Shown: positions 60,965 to 64,000 of the stretch, piece by piece
How positions within the stretch are numbered: position 1 is the stretch's first letter
How the letters are laid out: every line of letters begins with the position of its first letter
Source of the DNA: Paraburkholderia kururiensis JCM 10599 = LMG 19447
Lineage (GTDB): Bacteria; Pseudomonadota; Gammaproteobacteria; Burkholderiales; Burkholderiaceae
Direction of reading: 5' to 3'
Assembly (NCBI RefSeq): GCF_003986935.1
Contig: NZ_RJZE01000026.1
Location: 1-64,000, forward strand
Length of the DNA stretch: 64,000 bases
The notes under the pieces: model-generated
The model's database searches: none
What the model was told of the DNA's origin: nothing
Seen by the model: only the letters and a program-made list of their open reading frames with translations
Program-made: the position numbers and the translations under genes

Positions 60965-61447
60965 ATGCCGAACATCGAACAAGCATTGCAGGCGCGCGGC
61001 CTGTACCTGCCCGCTCCCATTCACCTTCCCGAAGGCGTCAAACTGCCGTTCGCCTTCGCACGCGTGGTGGGCAGCCGCGTATTCATTTCGGGGCATGGGC
61101 CGCAAAACCCCGACGGCTCGCTCGCCGCACCGCTCGGCAAAGTGGGCCGCGATCTGACGGTCGAGCAAGGTTATGCCGCGGCGAGGCTCACGGCGCTTTC
61201 GATTCTCGCCAGTCTCAAGCGAACCATCGGCGACCTCGATCGCGTCGTGGCATGGGGCCGCGTGTTCGGCATGGTGAATTCGGCGGCGGGCTTCAACAGC
61301 CAGCCCGCCGTCATCAATGGATTCTCCGACCTGATACTCAATCTCTACGGCCCCGACCGCGGAATGCATGCGCGCAGCGCGGTGGGCATGGCGGAACTGC
61401 CCTTCAATATTCCCGTGGAAATCGAGGCGGAAGTGGAGATCGCGTAA
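60965..61447 (+). CDS. RidA-family protein (second)
   Basis: A 160-residue member of the Rid superfamily, longer than typical RidA: FAFARVVGSRVFISGHGPQN, DLTVEQGYAAARLTALSILA, LDRVVAWGRVFGMVNSAAGF and SAVGMAELPFNIPVEIEAEV. The longer length and the ARSAVGMAELPFN end place it in the YjgH/YoaB-like (Rid4-7) branch, where imine deaminase activity is uncertain. GAGGAAAT precedes the ATG. It is 59 bp downstream of the LRR gene and convergent with nfsB. Confidence 0.87.
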   Translation: MPNIEQALQARGLYLPAPIHLPEGVKLPFAFARVVGSRVFISGHGPQNPDGSLAAPLGKVGRDLTVEQGYAAARLTALSILASLKRTIGDLDRVVAWGRVFGMVNSAAGFNSQPAVINGFSDLILNLYGPDRGMHARSAVGMAELPFNIPVEIEAEVEIA

Positions 61448-61462
61448 GCGCCTTCGTTACGT

Positions 61463-61490
61463 GCGCGCCGCCCGTTGCGGAGCGGCGCGC
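61463..61490. terminator. Strong hairpin between convergent ridA-like and nfsB genes
   Basis: GCGCGCCGC and GCGGCGCGC form a perfect 9-bp stem with a 10-base loop in the 53-bp gap between the two stop codons. There is no T tract, so it may act as a bidirectional barrier. Confidence 0.5.
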
Positions 61491-61500
61491 CCTGTCGGCA

Positions 61501-62154
61501 TCACAGATCGGTGAACACGGCTTCAGCCGCCACGCGCGACTTCGGCAGCTTGCGGTTGAAATCCGCTTCGGCGCTGTAGCCAAGGCCCACCACCACCACG
61601 CTCGTAAAGCCCTTCTCGCGCAGGCCCAGTTCCTGGTCGAGAACCTGCGCGTCGAAGCCTTCCATCGGGCATGCGTTCACTTCCAGCGTGGCGGCGCCCA
61701 GCAGCAGCGTGCCGAGCGCGAGATAGACCTGCTTTTCCATCCAGTGCTGCGCGTCCTTCAACTGGTAACGGTGCAGGTCTACGTACGACTGACGCGTCTT
61801 CTGTTGCCCCGCCCTTGCCTCCGGCGCGACGAAGCGTCCGTCGTGCTCTTCCTGGCCAAGCACGGCATTCAGATGCGCGTCGCTCATTTCGGTCCGCGCG
61901 CAGAGCACCACGACGTGCGACGCGTTGAGAATCTTCGCCTCGTTGTACGAGTAGCCACCCTGCGCGGCTTTGGCGATGCGCGCCTTGCCGGCGTCAGTCG
62001 AGGCCATCACGAAGTGCCACGGCTGCGAGTTCACCGACGAGGGGCTAAAGCGCAGCAGTTCGCGCAACTGCGCGATGGTCTCGTCGGGGATCTTGCGCGT
62101 AGCGTCGAAGGCCTTCGTGGAGTGACGCGTTCTGGCGTAATGGGCGATGTTCAT
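61501..62154 (-). CDS. nfsB: Oxygen-insensitive NAD(P)H nitroreductase, NfsB type
   Basis: A 217-residue flavoprotein, the same length as E. coli NfsB, with its blocks in order: RHSTKAFDATRKI, LLRFSPSSVNSQPWHFVMAS, NASHVVVLCARTEMSD, EGFDAQVLDQELGLREKGFT and SRVAAEAVF. It binds FMN and reduces nitroaromatics, quinones and dihydropteridines. Its FMN contacts RHSTK and PSSxNSQPW are intact. It stands alone, convergent with the ridA-like gene and 61 bp downstream of the oxidoreductase gene. Confidence 0.94.
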   Translation of the reverse strand: MNIAHYARTRHSTKAFDATRKIPDETIAQLRELLRFSPSSVNSQPWHFVMASTDAGKARIAKAAQGGYSYNEAKILNASHVVVLCARTEMSDAHLNAVLGQEEHDGRFVAPEARAGQQKTRQSYVDLHRYQLKDAQHWMEKQVYLALGTLLLGAATLEVNACPMEGFDAQVLDQELGLREKGFTSVVVVGLGYSAEADFNRKLPKSRVAAEAVFTDL

Positions 62155-62215
62155 CTGTTGTTCCTTGCTATGAGGCTTGAAGTAAAAGCTGCGGGAAATA
62201 AGGGATAAAGAAGGC

Positions 62216-63277
62216 CTAGAACCCTTCGAGTACGATCTTGCCGCGCGCGCGGTTCGTCTCGATCAGCGCGTGCGCGCGGCGCAGGTTCGCGGCGTTGATG
62301 GGGCCGAGCGTTTCGTTGAGCGTGGTGCGCAATACGCCCGAATCGATCAGCGACGCCACGCGATCCAGAATCTCGTGCTGGCGAACCTGGTCCTTCGTGG
62401 CAAACATGGAGCGCGTGTACATCAGCTCCCAGTGCAGCGACACGCTCTTCGCCTTGAGCTTGCGGAAATCGAACAGCTCGGGGTCGTCGATCAGGCCCAC
62501 GCGGCCCTGCGGAAGAATGGCTTCGACGATCTGGTCGAAGTGGCGATCGGTCTGGTTGAGGCTCGCAATCAGATCCACGCCCGGAAAACCGATGCGCTTG
62601 AGTTCCTCGGCGAGCGGCTTCGTATGGTCGATCACGTGATGGGCGCCCAGGTCCTTCACCCACTGCACCGTTTCGGGCCGCGACGCCGTGCCGATCACGG
62701 TGAGCCCCGTGAGCTTGCGGGCAAGCTGCACGAGGATGGAGCCCACGCCGCCGGCCGCGCCGATCACGAGCAGCGTCTGCGCCGGCCCGGCCGCTGCATT
62801 GGCCACTGCATTGGCCGCTACATTAGCCGCTGCTTCAGCCTCTCCCTCAGGCACGCCGAGCCGATCGAACAGAAGCTCCCAGGCGGTGAGCGACGTGAGC
62901 GGCAACGCGGCGGCCTCGGCAAAGTTCAGCGTCTGCGGCATGCGGCCCACCAGACGTTCGTCCACGAGATGCAACTCGCTGTTCGTGCCCGGCCGCAGCA
63001 GTGAACCCGCATACCAGACGCGCTCGCCCGGCTTGAAGAGCGTCACGTCGGAACCCACGGCGCGCACCACGCCGCTTGCGTCCCAGCCCAGCACCTTCGG
63101 CTGGCTCGGCTCCGGCGCCTTGCCGGCGCGCACCTTCACATCGACGGGATTCACCGAGACGGCGTGCACCTCCACCAGCAGATCGTGCGGGCCCGGCTGC
63201 GGGTCGGGCAATTCGAGATCGACGAGCGATTCGGGATCGCTGATCGGCAGGTTGCGGTAATAACCCATCGCTTTCAT
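62216..63277 (-). CDS. Zinc-type alcohol dehydrogenase family, quinone oxidoreductase-like
   Basis: A 353-residue MDR protein with the catalytic-domain start (LVEVHAVSVNPVDVKVRAGK), KVLGWDASGVVRAVGSDVTL, and the Rossmann motif LLVIGAAGGVGSILVQLARK. Zinc-ligand cysteines are missing, so it is of the zinc-free quinone oxidoreductase type. A roughly 20-residue Ala/Asn insert (about residues 147-168) derives from a 12-bp tandem repeat. Substrate not evident. It lies 50 bp downstream of the ABM gene and upstream of nfsB on the same strand. Confidence 0.9.
   Translation of the reverse strand: MKAMGYYRNLPISDPESLVDLELPDPQPGPHDLLVEVHAVSVNPVDVKVRAGKAPEPSQPKVLGWDASGVVRAVGSDVTLFKPGERVWYAGSLLRPGTNSELHLVDERLVGRMPQTLNFAEAAALPLTSLTAWELLFDRLGVPEGEAEAAANVAANAVANAAAGPAQTLLVIGAAGGVGSILVQLARKLTGLTVIGTASRPETVQWVKDLGAHHVIDHTKPLAEELKRIGFPGVDLIASLNQTDRHFDQIVEAILPQGRVGLIDDPELFDFRKLKAKSVSLHWELMYTRSMFATKDQVRQHEILDRVASLIDSGVLRTTLNETLGPINAANLRRAHALIETNRARGKIVLEGF
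62790..62837. repeat. Four 12-bp tandem units within the oxidoreductase gene
   Basis: Units GCCGCTGCATTG, GCCACTGCATTG, GCCGCTACATTA and GCCGCTGCTTCA run in tandem. They are in frame and encode the AANA-type insert in the protein. Confidence 0.75.
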
Positions 63278-63327
63278 CGTTGCACTCCGTTTCAGAAGGT
63301 CGGCGCGGTGCGGGCAGCCCGCCGCGC

Positions 63328-63654
63328 TTACGCGTGCGGGCTTGTCACCGGTTCAAGTGGTTCGCGTGGTTCAAGCGGTTCGAAATGAAACAGCTCCGGG
63401 TCCGCCGCGAAGTGCGGCCAGAGCAATTGCAGGAACGGACGGAAATCGGCGTGCAGCAGAAACGCGCTGTGGGCGTCGATGCTGTCCCACTCGATTTCGA
63501 GCACATAGCAGCTGCGGTCTTCGCATTGCGGGCCGAAGCGATGGCCGAGATAACCGCGCTTGCGCACGAGAAATCCGCTTGCCTCGCGCCATGCCGTTTC
63601 GAACGACACAGCCTTGTCTGCCCTCAACTGAAAACGCGCAATCGCGATGACCAT
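63328..63654 (-). CDS. Antibiotic biosynthesis monooxygenase (ABM) domain protein
   Basis: The 108-residue protein has an ABM/dimeric alpha-beta barrel: VIAIARFQLRADKAVSFETA, KRGYLGHRFGPQCEDRSCYV, LEIEWDSIDAHSAFLLHADF. The last 20 residues are an EPLEP repeat from repetitive DNA. ABM proteins are small dimers that oxidise or bind aromatic substrates or heme. It is first in a run with the quinone oxidoreductase-like and nfsB genes, perhaps a quinone/redox-stress group. Confidence 0.82.
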   Translation of the reverse strand: MVIAIARFQLRADKAVSFETAWREASGFLVRKRGYLGHRFGPQCEDRSCYVLEIEWDSIDAHSAFLLHADFRPFLQLLWPHFAADPELFHFEPLEPREPLEPVTSPHA

Positions 63655-63838
63655 GCCGGCTCCTGCCAGGCGAACCCCTCGCCTCGGACCAGATCATCGG
63701 CCATGACGCGCGCTTCACCCAGTGGAGAGTCGCGATATCAGTTTCAAAGAATCGTTGAAAGTGGCGCGGCGGTCACGTTCAGGCCAGCCTGCGCTCAGCC
63801 TGCCGTCAGGTTCGGCTCAGTTGGCCGTCAGGCAGCCG

Positions 63839-64000
63839 TCAACCGGCGTACGACGCAATGCGCTCCAGCAGAAAGTCGCGCAGCGCGTTGACGGTGGGCG
63901 AGAGCATCGTGCGATGCGCGCACACCAGGTGAAGCGGCGCGCTCTCGCCGTCGAAGCCGGGCAGCGCCGCTTCCAGCGCGCCGGATTCGAGGTCTTTCAG
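63839..64000 (-). CDS. LysR-family regulator, C-terminal fragment (5' end beyond window)
   Basis: The last 53 codons run from the window edge to TGA at 63839-63841. The end LHLVCAHRTMLSPTVNALRD and FLLERIASYAG is the usual C-terminus of LysR-type regulators of Burkholderia. The DNA-binding part lies outside the window, and so does its target. Confidence 0.8.
   Translation of the reverse strand: MKDLESGALEAALPGFDGESAPLHLVCAHRTMLSPTVNALRDFLLERIASYAG

Noticed and set aside
1..64000. CRISPR arrays, tRNA/rRNA genes, prophage or integrase
   Set aside because: No regularly spaced repeats, cloverleaf or rRNA sequence, or recombinase motifs were seen on reading through the window; a covariance-model scan was not possible.

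Overview
The window is 64 kb of dense, GC-rich DNA (low-GC only in a few intergenic and accessory stretches). Its gene set is typical of a Burkholderiaceae betaproteobacterium of the Burkholderia/Paraburkholderia type: a Tad/Flp pilus locus, GT87 membrane glycosyltransferases, DUF4148 and BON proteins, many divergent LysR/AraC regulator-target pairs, and a fused molybdate ModBC transporter. This assignment is an inference from gene content. No rRNA, tRNA, CRISPR array, integrase or intact insertion sequence was seen.

Layout. 0-4.6 kb: the 3' end of a catalase, a periplasmic BON protein, an FtsH-like membrane protease, a DUF1328 membrane peptide with a clear terminator, and a CdtB-like nuclease/phosphatase-fold protein. 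4.6-9.5 kb (minus strand): a polyprenyl-type glycosylation cluster (GtrA, methyltransferase, GT2, two GT87 paralogues). 9.5-10.8 kb: a long regulatory region with a strong sigma-54 promoter match and several dyads. 10.8-23.75 kb (plus strand): a Tad pilus operon (flp1, flp2, tadV, an extra AAA ATPase, rcpC, rcpA, a small lipoprotein, tadG-like, two TadE-like pseudopilins, tadZ, tadA, tadB, tadC); no tadD or rcpB was recognised.

23.75-31.8 kb is a more mixed accessory segment: a truncated hemoglobin, a five-haem fusion cytochrome, a small tyrosine phosphatase-like protein, a LysR/argC divergent pair, a YdcZ-type membrane protein, and a lower-GC GNAT/XRE-cupin pair. 31.9-37.4 kb holds a CPBP protease, a phospholipase D-like protein, a secreted alpha/beta hydrolase with a duplicated C-terminal domain, an MgtC protein and a RidA protein.

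37.5-46.8 kb is a coherent catabolic unit: a polyamine-type ABC importer (binding protein, ATPase, two permeases), a three-part opine/hydroxyproline-type dehydrogenase (two-FAD plus [2Fe-2S]) and an additional DAO oxidoreductase, with a divergent LysR regulator. RidA just downstream would remove imine by-products. 46.8-51 kb: a lipoprotein, a DUF4148 protein, and a molybdate importer (modA plus a fused modBC) with a near-perfect ModE box. 51-57.7 kb: a complete tripartite ABC efflux operon. 57.7-64 kb: an AraC/SDR divergent pair, an internalin-like leucine-rich repeat membrane protein, a second RidA, an NfsB-type nitroreductase, a quinone-oxidoreductase-like enzyme, an ABM monooxygenase, and the 3' end of a LysR gene.

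The most unusual items are the five-haem fusion cytochrome, the CdtB-like protein without partners, the sigma-54-type control region and flp1/flp2 hairpin of the Tad operon, the Tad-locus AAA ATPase with a winged-helix-like N-terminus, and the 63-bp-spaced direct repeats at the leaderless XRE gene.
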